64,000 bases of DNA from Mycobacterium sp. GA-2829. GTDB taxonomy: Bacteria > Actinomycetota > Actinomycetes > Mycobacteriales > Mycobacteriaceae. Below the pieces are notes generated by a model that ran no database searches, had not been told where the DNA came from, and saw only the letters and a list, made by a program, of their open reading frames with translations. Location: positions 248,001-312,000 of the forward strand of contig NZ_LQIT01000012.1 in the NCBI RefSeq assembly GCF_001499965.1, read 5' to 3'. The position numbers and the translations under genes were made by a program. This document shows, in pieces, positions 17,397-25,730 of the stretch. Position 1 is the stretch's first letter, and every line of letters begins with the position of its first letter.

Positions 17397-17753
17397 TCAG
17401 ACCGCGCTGCGGTGTTTGCGCTGCGCGGAGAAGAACTCGGCCCAGGAAACGACTTCGGGGTGTTGCTTGAGCAACGCCCGACGCTGACGTTCGGTCATCC
17501 CACCCCACACGCCGAACTCCACCCGGTTGTCGAGCGCGTCCGCACCGCATTCGAGGATGACGGGGCAGTGGCGACAGATGACGGCGGCCTTACGCTGCGC
17601 GGCGCCGCGGACGAACAATTCGTCCGGGTCGGCCTGTCGGCAACGGGCCTGGGACACCCAGGCGATCCGTGCTTCGGCCTCTGCACCGTGAACGGGGGTC
17701 GAGGTGGGGACGGTTGAGGTGGTAGTGCGCACCGCGGGCCGGATACTTGACAC
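17397..17753 (-). CDS. whiB4: WhiB4, iron-sulfur redox-sensing regulator (Rv3681c homologue)
   Basis: This 118-residue WhiB protein has four cluster ligands Cys38, Cys60, Cys63 and Cys69 (C-x21-C-x2-C-x5-C) and the WhiB turn GVWGGMTERQRR, followed by a basic DNA-binding tail. In Mtb, WhiB4 senses oxygen and oxidants through its 4Fe-4S cluster, condenses DNA when oxidised and represses antioxidant genes. I chose GTG 17753: an AAGGGA Shine-Dalgarno lies eight bases upstream and the length equals that of Mtb WhiB4. Confidence 0.96.
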   Translation of the reverse strand: MSSIRPAVRTTTSTVPTSTPVHGAEAEARIAWVSQARCRQADPDELFVRGAAQRKAAVICRHCPVILECGADALDNRVEFGVWGGMTERQRRALLKQHPEVVSWAEFFSAQRKHRSAV

Positions 17754-18048
17754 CAGCGATCCCTTCGTTCCTGCCGCCGCAACGACGGCGAGCCCCTCGG
17801 CGCAGATTGCTGCTGCGACCTGCGCCACATTGCGCCAGAAAGTGTGTCCTGGATCGCACTGTGTGTCCAAGCTAGGTGGTCAGGACGCATTTACGCAACT
17901 GTTTGTGGTCCCCTTTTTTGGGACGACCGTGCCGTCTGGCCAACTTCTTGAAGATCACCTGTTCCGCACGGGCCGGTGAAAAGACCGCAAACCGGTCCAA
18001 TCGTGCTGCTCCGGCGATCCCGTCGGGCGGCGTCGTTACTCTGTACAC
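17754..18048. other. 295-base whiB4-ponA2 intergenic region with a low-GC core and a possible minus-strand microprotein
   Basis: The region serves divergent whiB4 and ponA2. Its middle (17880-17990) is lower in GC than its flanks and contains a CCCC-TTTTTT-GGG hairpin-like stretch (17907-17928). On the minus strand an open frame runs from GTG 18048 to TAG 17872 (58 codons). Its last 28 residues are strongly basic, with VIFKKLARRHGRPKKGDHKQ. It has no convincing Shine-Dalgarno and covers the ponA2 promoter. It may be a microprotein, or the low-GC core may be conserved regulatory DNA. I cannot decide which. Confidence 0.3.
18037..18042 (+). promoter_or_regulatory. -10 element TACTCT of a leaderless ponA2 mRNA
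   Basis: TACTCT ends six bases before ATG 18049 and no Shine-Dalgarno is visible, consistent with a leaderless transcript. Confidence 0.5.
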
Positions 18049-20493
18049 ATGCCGGAGCGCCCGCCAACAGCCGTCACGGTCGTCAAGCTCGCGTGGTGCT
18101 GCTTGCTGGCCAGCGTGCTGACGGCCGCATTCATGTTCCCCGTGGTCGGCGGTATCGGGCTGATGTCCAACCGAGCCTCCGACGTCGTCGCCAACGGTTC
18201 GGCCGCCCTCGTCGAGGGCGAGATCCCGCAGGTGTCGACGATGGTCGATGCCAAGGGCAACACGATCGCGTGGCTGTACTCCCAGCGACGTTTCGAGGTC
18301 CCCAGCGAGCAGATCGCCAACACGATGAAGCTGGCGATCGTCTCCATCGAGGACAAGCGGTTTGCCGAACACAACGGCGTCGACTGGCAGGGCACGCTCA
18401 CCGGCCTGGCCGGGTATCTGCGCGGCGATGCCGACACCCGCGGCGGGTCGACGCTCGAGCAGCAGTACGTCAAGAACTATCAGTTGCTGGTGGTGGCCCA
18501 GACCGACGCCGAGAAGCGGGCCGCCATCGAGACCACCCCGGCGCGCAAGCTGCGCGAGATCCGGATGGCGCTGACGCTGGACAAGACGTTCACCAAACCC
18601 GAGATCCTCACCCGGTATCTCAACCTCGTGTCGTTCGGCAACGGTGCGTTCGGCATCCAGGACGCCGCCCAGACGTACTTCGGGGTGAACGCCTCGGAGC
18701 TCAACTGGCAGCAGTCCGCGCTGCTGGCCGGTCTGGTGCAGTCGACCAGCACACTGAACCCCTACACCAACCCCGACGGCGCGCTGGCCCGCCGCAACCT
18801 CGTGCTCGACACGATGATCGAGAACTTGCCCAACGAAGCCGAGGCGCTTCGCGCGGCCAAGAACGAGCCGCTGGGCGTCCTGCCGGTGCCCAACGAACTG
18901 CCGCGCGGCTGCATCGCCGCCGGTGACCGCGCATTCTTCTGCGATTACGCGTTGGAGTACCTGGCCCGCGCCGGCATCAGCAAGGAGCAGGTGGCCAAGG
19001 GCGGTTACCTGATCAAGACCACGCTCGAACCCGATGTGCAGGCCTCCGTCAAGTCCGCGGTCGACCAGTTCGCCGATCCGACCACACCCGGTGTGGCCAG
19101 CGTGATGAGCGTGATCCGGCCCGGTAAGGGTTCGCATCCGGTGCTGGCGATGGCCTCCAACCGTGCCTACGGCCTCAACCTCGACAACTACGAGACCATG
19201 CAGCCGCAGCCGTTCACACTCGCCGGTAACGGCGCCGGGTCGGTGTTCAAGATCTTCACCACGGCCGCGGCCATGGAGATGGGCATGGGCATCAACACCC
19301 AGCTGCAGGTCCCGGGTTCGTTCCAGGCCAAGGGTCTCGGCAGCAGTGACCGCCCGGGCTGCCCTGCCGCGACGTGGTGTGTGAGCAACGCAGGCGGCTA
19401 CCGGGGTTCGATGAACGTCACCGATGCGCTCGCGACCTCGCCCAACACCGCCTTCGCGAAGCTGATCTCGCAGGTCGGCGTTCCGCGTGCGGTCGACATG
19501 GCGGTCCGCCTGGGGTTGCGTTCCTACGCGCTGCCCGGCACCGCCCGCGACTACGACCCGGAGAGCAACGAGAGCCTTGCCGACTTCGTGAAGCGGCAGA
19601 ACATCGGCTCGTTCACCCTCGGGCCGATCGAGGTCAACGCGCTGGAGCTGTCCAACGTCGCGGCCACGCTGGCCTCCGGCGGCACGTGGTGCCCGCCCAA
19701 CCCCATCGCCCAGGTGGTGGACCGCAACGGCGAAGAGGTGTCGGTGACCACCGAGACCTGTGAGCAGGCCGTGCCCGAGGGTCTGGCGAACACGCTGGCC
19801 AACGCGTTGAGCAAGGACGACAAGGGTGCGGGCACCGCGGCGGGTGCGGCCGGGTCCGTCGGCTGGGATCTGCCGATGTCCGGTAAGACGGGCACCACGG
19901 AGTCCAACCGGTCCTCGGCGTTCCTCGGCTTCACCAACCAGCTGGCCGCGGCGAACTACATCTACGACGATTCGCCCAGTCCCGGTGAGCTCTGCTCGTT
20001 CCCGCTGCGTCAGTGCGGGTCGGGCAACCTGTTCGGCGGTAACGAGCCGGCGCGGACGTGGTTCGCGGCGATGAAGCCGATCGCGACGAACTTCGGCCCG
20101 GTCACGCTGCCGCCCACCGATCCCCGCTACGTCGACGGCGGTCCGGGCTCGCAGGTGCCGAGCGTGTCGGGCCTGACCGTGGACGCGGCCCGCCAGCGCC
20201 TGCGGGACTCCGGCTTCCAGGTCGCCGACGGCACCGCCTCGGTGAACAGCACGTCGCGGGCCGGGACGGTCGTCGGCACCAATCCCAGCGGCCAGACCAT
20301 TCCGGGTTCGATCGTCACGATCCAGGTGAGCAACGGCATTGCGCCCGCGCCGCCGCCGCCGACGTTCAACCTGCCGAATCTGCCGGGTGGCGGACCCCCG
20401 CCGCCGATCGGCCAGACCGTCGTGGAGATCCCGGGCCTGCCGCCGATCACTGTCCCGGTGCTCGGTCCGCCGCCTCCTCCGCCGCCGCCGTGA
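18049..20493 (+). CDS. ponA2: PonA2, bifunctional class A penicillin-binding protein with PASTA domain (Rv3682 homologue)
   Basis: This 814-residue peptidoglycan synthase has an N-terminal membrane anchor (residues 12-40) and a GT51 glycosyltransferase domain with EDKRFAEHNGVDW (Glu101 region) and GGSTLEQQYVKN (from 132). The transpeptidase domain has SVFK (near 397, catalytic Ser), SPN (near 464) and SGKTGTT (Lys near 613). One PASTA domain (about 703-770) and a Pro-rich tail finish it. PonA2 supports cell-wall growth under stress and in non-replicating cells. It diverges from whiB4 and is followed by the phosphoesterase gene 56 bases later. Confidence 0.97.
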   Translation: MPERPPTAVTVVKLAWCCLLASVLTAAFMFPVVGGIGLMSNRASDVVANGSAALVEGEIPQVSTMVDAKGNTIAWLYSQRRFEVPSEQIANTMKLAIVSIEDKRFAEHNGVDWQGTLTGLAGYLRGDADTRGGSTLEQQYVKNYQLLVVAQTDAEKRAAIETTPARKLREIRMALTLDKTFTKPEILTRYLNLVSFGNGAFGIQDAAQTYFGVNASELNWQQSALLAGLVQSTSTLNPYTNPDGALARRNLVLDTMIENLPNEAEALRAAKNEPLGVLPVPNELPRGCIAAGDRAFFCDYALEYLARAGISKEQVAKGGYLIKTTLEPDVQASVKSAVDQFADPTTPGVASVMSVIRPGKGSHPVLAMASNRAYGLNLDNYETMQPQPFTLAGNGAGSVFKIFTTAAAMEMGMGINTQLQVPGSFQAKGLGSSDRPGCPAATWCVSNAGGYRGSMNVTDALATSPNTAFAKLISQVGVPRAVDMAVRLGLRSYALPGTARDYDPESNESLADFVKRQNIGSFTLGPIEVNALELSNVAATLASGGTWCPPNPIAQVVDRNGEEVSVTTETCEQAVPEGLANTLANALSKDDKGAGTAAGAAGSVGWDLPMSGKTGTTESNRSSAFLGFTNQLAAANYIYDDSPSPGELCSFPLRQCGSGNLFGGNEPARTWFAAMKPIATNFGPVTLPPTDPRYVDGGPGSQVPSVSGLTVDAARQRLRDSGFQVADGTASVNSTSRAGTVVGTNPSGQTIPGSIVTIQVSNGIAPAPPPPTFNLPNLPGGGPPPPIGQTVVEIPGLPPITVPVLGPPPPPPPP

Positions 20494-20549
20494 CCAAGGT
20501 GACCGGGCGGGAGGCGGTCAGCGACGCGATCTGGCAGTAGGCTGCAGCC

Positions 20550-21512
20550 ATGGCTGCTGCTCTGCCAACGCTGCTCAAGAACACCGCCGCGGTGACGGCC
20601 GGCTCGCTGGTCGCGGGTGTCGGCTACGCGTCCCTCATCGAGCGCAACGCGTTCACGCTGCGTGAGGTGACGATGCCGGTGCTCACGCCCGGGTCGACGC
20701 CGCTGCGCGTACTGCACCTCAGCGATCTGCACATGCGCCCCAACCAGCGTCGTAAGCAGGCCTGGCTGCGGGATCTGGCGCGGCTGGAACCCGACCTCGT
20801 CGTCAACACCGGCGACAACCTCGCGCACCCGCGGGCGGTGCCCGCCGTGGTCCAGTCGCTCTCGGAGCTGCTGTCGGTGCCCGGCGTATTCGTCTTCGGC
20901 AGCAACGACTACTTCGCGCCGCGGATGAAGAACCCGCTGAACTACGTCACCAAGCCCACCCACCGCATCCACGGTCAGCCGCTGCCCTGGCAGGACCTGC
21001 GGGCGGCGTTCACCGAACGCGGGTGGCTCGACATGACTCACACCCGCCGCGAACTCGACGTCGCTGGGCTGCGCATCGCGCTGGCCGGGGTGGACGATCC
21101 GCACCTCAAGCGCGACCGGTACGACACCATCGCCGGTGCGGCCACGCCGACCGCGAACCTGTCGCTGGGGCTCACCCACTCCCCCGAGCCGCGCGTGCTC
21201 GACCGCTTCGCCGCCGACGGGTACGACCTCGTGATGGCCGGCCACACCCACGGTGGCCAGCTGTGCCTGCCGTTCTACGGTGCGCTCGTCACCAACTGCG
21301 AACTGGACCGGTCGCGGGCCAAGGGCGCATCGCAGTGGGGTGCCGACATGGCGCTGCACGTCTCGGCGGGGATCGGCACGTCGCCGTTCGCGCCGGTGCG
21401 GTTCTGCTGCCGTCCGGAGGCGACGCTGCTGACGTTGGTGGCCGCACCGACCGGCGGCCGTGACGCCGACGCCCAGGTGGGACAGTCGCCGTCGACCGTC
21501 TCGGCGCGGTGA
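20550..21512 (+). CDS. Calcineurin-like metallophosphoesterase (Rv3683 homologue)
   Basis: This 320-residue enzyme has the dimetal motifs in order: [25 protein letters not shown] (Asn replaces His of the usual GNHD), LTHSPEP and [12 protein letters not shown] hydrophobic N-terminal stretch ([20 protein letters not shown]) suggests membrane association. It resembles the YkuE/LpxH-like group of phosphoesterases; the substrate is unknown. It overlaps the cds1 start by four bases and probably shares an mRNA with it. Confidence 0.9.
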   Translation: MAAALPTLLKNTAAVTAGSLVAGVGYASLIERNAFTLREVTMPVLTPGSTPLRVLHLSDLHMRPNQRRKQAWLRDLARLEPDLVVNTGDNLAHPRAVPAVVQSLSELLSVPGVFVFGSNDYFAPRMKNPLNYVTKPTHRIHGQPLPWQDLRAAFTERGWLDMTHTRRELDVAGLRIALAGVDDPHLKRDRYDTIAGAATPTANLSLGLTHSPEPRVLDRFAADGYDLVMAGHTHGGQLCLPFYGALVTNCELDRSRAKGASQWGADMALHVSAGIGTSPFAPVRFCCRPEATLLTLVAAPTGGRDADAQVGQSPSTVSAR

Positions 21513-22615
21513 CCGGGCGGTCCTCGATCGCCACCCACAGTCAACCCCGTGCGTGGGTCGACAATGCCGTTCGTCTGATCGAGGCCGACGCCCGGCGCAG
21601 CGCCGACACCCATCTGCTGCGGTATCCCCTGCCGTCGGCGTGGGGTGAGGGCTGCGGTGTCGCGCTGTACCTGAAGGACGAGTCGACGCACATCACCGGC
21701 AGCCTCAAGCACCGGCTGGCGCGTTCGCTGTTCCTCTACGGGCTGTGCAACGGTTGGATCGACGAACACACGACGGTCATCGAGGCCTCGAGCGGGTCGA
21801 CCGCGGTGTCGGAGGCGTACTTCGCGGCGCTGCTCGGGTTGCCGTTCATCGCGGTGATGACGGCCTCGACCAGCCCCAGCAAGATCGCGCTGATCGAATC
21901 ACAGGGTGGCCGTTGCCATTTCGTGGACGAGTCGTCGCAGGTGTACGCGGAGGCCGAGCGCCTTGCGGAGGAGACCGGCGGGCACTACCTCGACCAGTTC
22001 ACCAACGCCGAGCGGGCGACGGACTGGCGCGGCAACAACAACATCGCCGATTCGATCTACCAGCAGATGGCCGCCGAGGAGCATCCGATCCCGGAGTGGA
22101 TCGTGGTGGGGGCGGGCACCGGCGGGACGAGCGCGACGATCGGCCGCTACATCCGGTACCGGCGCTACGCCACCAAGTTGTGCGTCGTGGACCCGGAGGA
22201 GTCGGCGTTCTACCCCTCCTACGCCCAGCACGACCCGACCGTCGTCACCGGTGCCTCGTCACGGATCGAGGGGATCGGCCGCCCGCGGGTGGAGCCGTCG
22301 TTCCTGCCCGGGGTGGTGGACCGGATGGTCGCGGTGCCCGACGGCGGTTCGGTGGCGGCGGCCCGGCACGCGAGCAGGGTCCTCGGACGACGGGTCGGCC
22401 CGTCGACCGGGACGAACCTGTGGGGTGCGTTCGGACTGCTCGCGGAGATGAAGGCGCAGGGGCGTTGCGGTTCGGTGGTGACGTTGATCGCCGACAGTGG
22501 CGACCGCTACAGCGACACCTACTTCTGCGACGAGTGGCTGACCAGCCAGGGCATCGACCCGTCGGAATCGGCGGAACTCCTCGTCGACTTCGAGCGGTCC
22601 GGCGCCTGGCGCTGA
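21509..22615 (+). CDS. cds1: PLP-dependent cysteine desulfhydrase Cds1 (Rv3684 homologue)
   Basis: This 368-residue fold-type II PLP enzyme is of the cysteine-synthase/CBS family. The Schiff-base Lys is in [10 protein letters not shown] (near residue 66), followed by the substrate loop [14 protein letters not shown] and the phosphate-binding glycine loop [14 protein letters not shown]. The Mtb homologue has been reported to degrade cysteine to H2S, pyruvate and ammonia, which affects respiration and redox balance. The GTG start overlaps the phosphoesterase stop. Its 3' end is overlapped on the other strand by a possible small membrane protein gene. Confidence 0.9.
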   Translation: MTGRSSIATHSQPRAWVDNAVRLIEADARRSADTHLLRYPLPSAWGEGCGVALYLKDESTHITGSLKHRLARSLFLYGLCNGWIDEHTTVIEASSGSTAVSEAYFAALLGLPFIAVMTASTSPSKIALIESQGGRCHFVDESSQVYAEAERLAEETGGHYLDQFTNAERATDWRGNNNIADSIYQQMAAEEHPIPEWIVVGAGTGGTSATIGRYIRYRRYATKLCVVDPEESAFYPSYAQHDPTVVTGASSRIEGIGRPRVEPSFLPGVVDRMVAVPDGGSVAAARHASRVLGRRVGPSTGTNLWGAFGLLAEMKAQGRCGSVVTLIADSGDRYSDTYFCDEWLTSQGIDPSESAELLVDFERSGAWR

Positions 22616-22716
22616 TTGTCGGACCCGCCGGAGAGCGGACCGTCGGCGGTCAGGAAGAGCCAGATCGCCGCCAGAGCGAAGAACCCCAGGTAGATGGAAG
22701 CTCCCAACCCGGTCAT
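22519..22716 (-). CDS. Possible small single-pass membrane protein
   Basis: This 65-codon frame has an N-terminal transmembrane helix ([22 protein letters not shown]) encoded in the gap after cds1, and a polar tail encoded antisense to the last 97 bases of cds1. The ATG (22716) is preceded by GAGG six bases upstream. No family is recognised. The helix and the ribosome site argue for a real gene, while the antisense overlap argues for caution; the tail composition may simply follow the cds1 code. Confidence 0.5.
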   Translation of the reverse strand: MTGLGASIYLGFFALAAIWLFLTADGPLSGGSDNQRQAPDRSKSTRSSADSDGSMPWLVSHSSQK

Positions 22717-22868
22717 GTCTGCCTCGTTTCACCAGTTGTGCGGCGCTCTGCCGTCATTGTGGACAACGCCACCGACAAGCCCCGGCATTCCATGCTGGGG
22801 CGTGACTCGTGTCGGGAGGCCGTTTGGCTTTCCGAGGCACAGGTGCGATACCCTTTCAAAGCTTCACG

Positions 22869-22942
<74 letters not shown>

Positions 22943-22956
22943 CTCGCGTCAAGTCA

Positions 22957-22990
22957 GAGGCCCCGATCCGGTTCGTCCGGTCGGGGCCTC
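22957..22990. terminator. Bidirectional hairpin terminator between tRNA-Pro and the P450 gene
   Basis: A ten-base perfect stem GAGGCCCCGA (22957-22966) pairs with 22981-22990 and extends inward through CCGG. It lies 15 bases after the tRNA and 14 bases beyond the stop of the convergent P450 gene, so it can serve both. Confidence 0.75.
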
Positions 22991-23003
22991 TTGCGTGGCC
23001 GCG

Positions 23004-24443
23004 TCAGGTGCGGGCGCGCAGTGTGATCGGCAGTTCGTCGGCCGGCGTCGGTCCGGTGCCCCACGTCAGTGGAATCCGGTAGCCGTCGGCCACACTCCAC
23101 TCGAAGCGCCGCAGCATCTGGTGCATGGTGGCCTTGACCGTCATGTCCGCAAACTGCTGGCCGATGCACTTGTGCGCACCGCCGCCGAACGGCGCGAACA
23201 CGTACCGGCTCACCGCGGCCTGGCGCTGGGGTTCGTCGACGAAGCGCGCCGGGTCGAAGGTGTCGGGGTCGGGCCACCAGTCGGCCAACCGCATCGACGC
23301 GTGGACGTTGATCGCGACCTGTGTCTTGGCGGGGACGTAATGGCCGAGGATGTCGGTGTCGCGCGTCGTCTGCCGGAACAGCGTGCCCGCGGGGGCGTAC
23401 ATGCGCAGGATCTCCTTGAACGCCGCATCGAGCAGCGGATAGGCGTCCGGATCGGCGAGGCCGGGCGCGTCCACGGGTCTGTCGAGCGCCTCCTCCCGGA
23501 GCATGTTCTGCCACAGAGGATTTCGGCCCAACTCGTAGACGAGCATGGAGATCGCGATCGCGGTGGTGTCGTGGGCGGCCATCAACAGGAAGATCATGTG
23601 GTTGACGATGTCGGCCGCGCTGAACCGAGCGCCGTCGTCGTCCTCGCTGCGGCACAGCATGGAGAACAGGTCGGTGCCCGCACCACGCTGCCGGTCCGGG
23701 ATCTGCGCGCCGAAGTACCGTTCGAGCCTGCGCCTGGCGCGCAGCCCCCTCGCCCACACTCCCCCGGGCACCTCCGCCCGCACCAGCGCCTGTCCGCCGC
23801 GCACGGTATCCCGGAAATCGGCCGACAGCTGATCGGACTCCGGCCCCAGGTGCGTACCGACGAACACCTCGGCGGCCTGTTCGAGCAGCAGGTGCTTGAT
23901 CGACGGATAGAACGGGAATCGGTCGCCGGCCGACCAGTCGCCGAGGGTCCGGTCGATGCTGGGCCGCATGAGTTCGAGGTAGCCCTCGAGCGCGCTGCGG
24001 GTGAACGCCTGCTGCATGATCCGGCGGTGGTCGCGGTGTTCCTCGAAGTCCAGCAGCATGATCCCGCGGTGGAAGAACGGCCCGATGACGGGCGCCCAGC
24101 CACGGGTGCTGGAGAACACCTTGTCCCGGTTGATCCACGCGGTCTCCAGCGCGTCGGGCCCCATCAGCGCGACGACGCGGAATCCCACACCGCCCGCCCA
24201 TGAGACCGGGCCGTACATCTCGTACCGGCGACGCGCGAACTCGAGCGGTTCGGCCAGCGCGCTGAGCGTGTGGCCGAGGAACGGGAACCCGTAGTTGCCC
24301 AGCACCGGTTTGAGGTTCGACCCGGGCGGCGGCGGGGCCAGCGGCTCCTCGCGGCTCGGGAAGCGGGAGGTCAGCGCGGCGCCGGCGACGTGCAGGCGGT
24401 GGGTGTTCGTCGGTGCCGTGAGCTGCGCGGTCAGTGCCGTCAT
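23004..24443 (-). CDS. Cytochrome P450 (CYP137-like, Rv3685c homologue)
   Basis: This 479-residue monooxygenase has the I-helix AAHDTTAIAIS, the ExxR motif in FKEILRMYAP, and the haem-binding loop FAPFGGGAHKCIGQQF with the Cys thiolate ligand. It is soluble-type, without an obvious membrane anchor, and needs separate electron-transfer partners not found nearby. The position next to proY matches Mtb cyp137. It diverges from a tetR gene over 54 bases containing an inverted repeat, so it is probably controlled by that regulator. Substrate unknown. Confidence 0.95.
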   Translation of the reverse strand: MTALTAQLTAPTNTHRLHVAGAALTSRFPSREEPLAPPPPGSNLKPVLGNYGFPFLGHTLSALAEPLEFARRRYEMYGPVSWAGGVGFRVVALMGPDALETAWINRDKVFSSTRGWAPVIGPFFHRGIMLLDFEEHRDHRRIMQQAFTRSALEGYLELMRPSIDRTLGDWSAGDRFPFYPSIKHLLLEQAAEVFVGTHLGPESDQLSADFRDTVRGGQALVRAEVPGGVWARGLRARRRLERYFGAQIPDRQRGAGTDLFSMLCRSEDDDGARFSAADIVNHMIFLLMAAHDTTAIAISMLVYELGRNPLWQNMLREEALDRPVDAPGLADPDAYPLLDAAFKEILRMYAPAGTLFRQTTRDTDILGHYVPAKTQVAINVHASMRLADWWPDPDTFDPARFVDEPQRQAAVSRYVFAPFGGGAHKCIGQQFADMTVKATMHQMLRRFEWSVADGYRIPLTWGTGPTPADELPITLRART

Positions 24444-24469
24444 CCGCCGTTCCCCTCGTCGGGTGCATC

Positions 24470-24487
24470 TGGTACCGAACCGTGCCA
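24470..24487. promoter_or_regulatory. Candidate TetR operator TGGTAC-N6-GTGCCA
   Basis: Six-base half-sites with one mismatch in symmetry lie in the 54-base gap between the P450 start (24443, minus) and the tetR start (24498, plus). The position suits autoregulation and control of the P450. It is the only inverted repeat I see in the gap. Confidence 0.45.
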
Positions 24488-24497
24488 GAATGCGGAG

Positions 24498-25193
24498 GTG
24501 GTGTCAACGGGTGAACGGGCCTACGGCGGGCAGTCCGCCGACGCGCGCCGCCGGCAGCGCAGGGCACGCCTCCTCGACGTCGCGATGGACGCCATGGCCC
24601 GCAACGAATGGCGCGGCACGACCGTCGGCGGACTGTGCGCCGCGGCGGGCCTCAACAAGCGGTACTTCTACGAGAGCTTCGCCGACCTCGACGCGCTGTC
24701 GGCCGCCGTCGTCGACGACATCGCCGAAACCGTCCGCACTGCAACGGTTCTCGCCGCGAACGCACACGACGGACTGGAGGCGCAGGCGTACGCCGCCGTC
24801 GCCGCGGCGGTGCACGCCCTGGTCGACGACCCCCGCCGCGCCCGGGTGCTGTTGGGCGGCGTGGCCGCATCCCCGGAACTGCACGACCACCGGGCCGCGG
24901 TCATGCGCCGGCTGACCACGGTGATGATCGACAACGGCCGCCGCGTGCACGGCGTCGAACTCGACGCCGATCCGCTGGCCAGGGTGGCCCCGGCGTTCAT
25001 CGTCGGCGGCACCGCCGACGCCATCCTCGGCTACGTCGACGGCCGCGTCGGCCTGCCCTTCGACGAGTTCGTCGCCCAGCTCGCGACGCTGTGGCTGATC
25101 ACCGGGAACGGCGCCGCGGAGGTCGCGCGCGCCCGGATGCCGTCGTCAGCCGTCGGTTCCACCACCCCGGGTCGCGCTGCGCCTGAGCCGTGA
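24498..25193 (+). CDS. TetR-family transcriptional regulator
   Basis: This protein of about 231 residues has an N-terminal TetR helix-turn-helix: RARLLDVAMDAMARNEWRGT leads into TVGGLCAAAGLNKRYFYESF, and the signature KRYFYESFADLDAL follows. The C-terminal ligand domain is helical and Ala-rich. Tandem GTG codons (24498, 24501) make the exact start uncertain. It is divergent from the P450 gene and so probably its local regulator. Its last 95 bases overlap the 3' end of the convergent membrane-protein gene. Confidence 0.9.
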   Translation: MVSTGERAYGGQSADARRRQRRARLLDVAMDAMARNEWRGTTVGGLCAAAGLNKRYFYESFADLDALSAAVVDDIAETVRTATVLAANAHDGLEAQAYAAVAAAVHALVDDPRRARVLLGGVAASPELHDHRAAVMRRLTTVMIDNGRRVHGVELDADPLARVAPAFIVGGTADAILGYVDGRVGLPFDEFVAQLATLWLITGNGAAEVARARMPSSAVGSTTPGRAAPEP

Positions 25194-25659
25194 GGCGGCC
25201 GAATTCGATCCGCTGCGCACGAAGCAGGACGGGCACCAGGACCACCGGGACCACAGCGCCCCGCCGCCCCGCCCTGCCGTTCTCGACCAGACCGGCCGCC
25301 GCGGCGAGCGCCGAGGTGTAGAGAATCCCGTTGTAAGGCACCACCACCCAGCCACGCATTCCCTCGCACTCGACCAGCCAGGGCACGCCGGCGCCCCGGC
25401 GGGTGGGCCAATACGTGAAATGCGCGGCGACCGCAGCCAGAAAGACCCCGTTCATCAGCGCGAAGAACGCGTCGGACCGGTGATCCCGCCGACCGGCGGC
25501 GGTATACGACAACGCCGTGCCGGTCGCCCACACCGCCGCCGCAGGCGCGGGGCCCGCGACCGACGCGAACGGCATCGCGACCCCGGCGGCCAGTTCGTAA
25601 AAGACGTGCGCGCCCATCGTCACCACTCCGAGACGCGTCCACGGCCGACGGGTGTTCAT
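25099..25659 (-). CDS. Multi-pass membrane protein of unknown function
   Basis: This 186-residue protein has about four hydrophobic segments (around VVTMGAHVFYELAAGVAMPF, AAVWATGTALSYTA, AFFALMNGVFLAAVAAHF and ILYTSALAAAAGLVENG) and a basic C-terminus ending PPRRRSR. I do not recognise the family with certainty. I chose ATG 25659 (MNTRRPW) because it gives a positive-inside start for the first helix. The 3' end overlaps the tetR gene by 95 bases tail to tail, an unusually long convergent overlap. Confidence 0.7.
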   Translation of the reverse strand: MNTRRPWTRLGVVTMGAHVFYELAAGVAMPFASVAGPAPAAAVWATGTALSYTAAGRRDHRSDAFFALMNGVFLAAVAAHFTYWPTRRGAGVPWLVECEGMRGWVVVPYNGILYTSALAAAAGLVENGRAGRRGAVVPVVLVPVLLRAQRIEFGRLTAQAQRDPGWWNRRLTTASGRARPPRRRSR

Positions 25660-25716
25660 CACGACTCCGGCTTCCCCGAGTGCGCCCCCGCAAACTGCTC
25701 CCAACCAGTTGGTCGA

Positions 25717-25722
25717 TAGGCT
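25717..25722 (+). promoter_or_regulatory. -10 element TAGGCT of the tesB mRNA
   Basis: TAGGCT ends eight bases before ATG 25731 with no Shine-Dalgarno between them, consistent with a leaderless or nearly leaderless transcript. Confidence 0.45.
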
Positions 25723-25730
25723 GTCGAACG

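Noticed and set aside
17907..17928. GTCCC-CTTTTTTG-GGAC hairpin-like sequence between whiB4 and ponA2
   Set aside because: The stem is only five bases, the T-run is in the loop rather than after the stem, and no gene ends nearby, so a terminator call is not supported.
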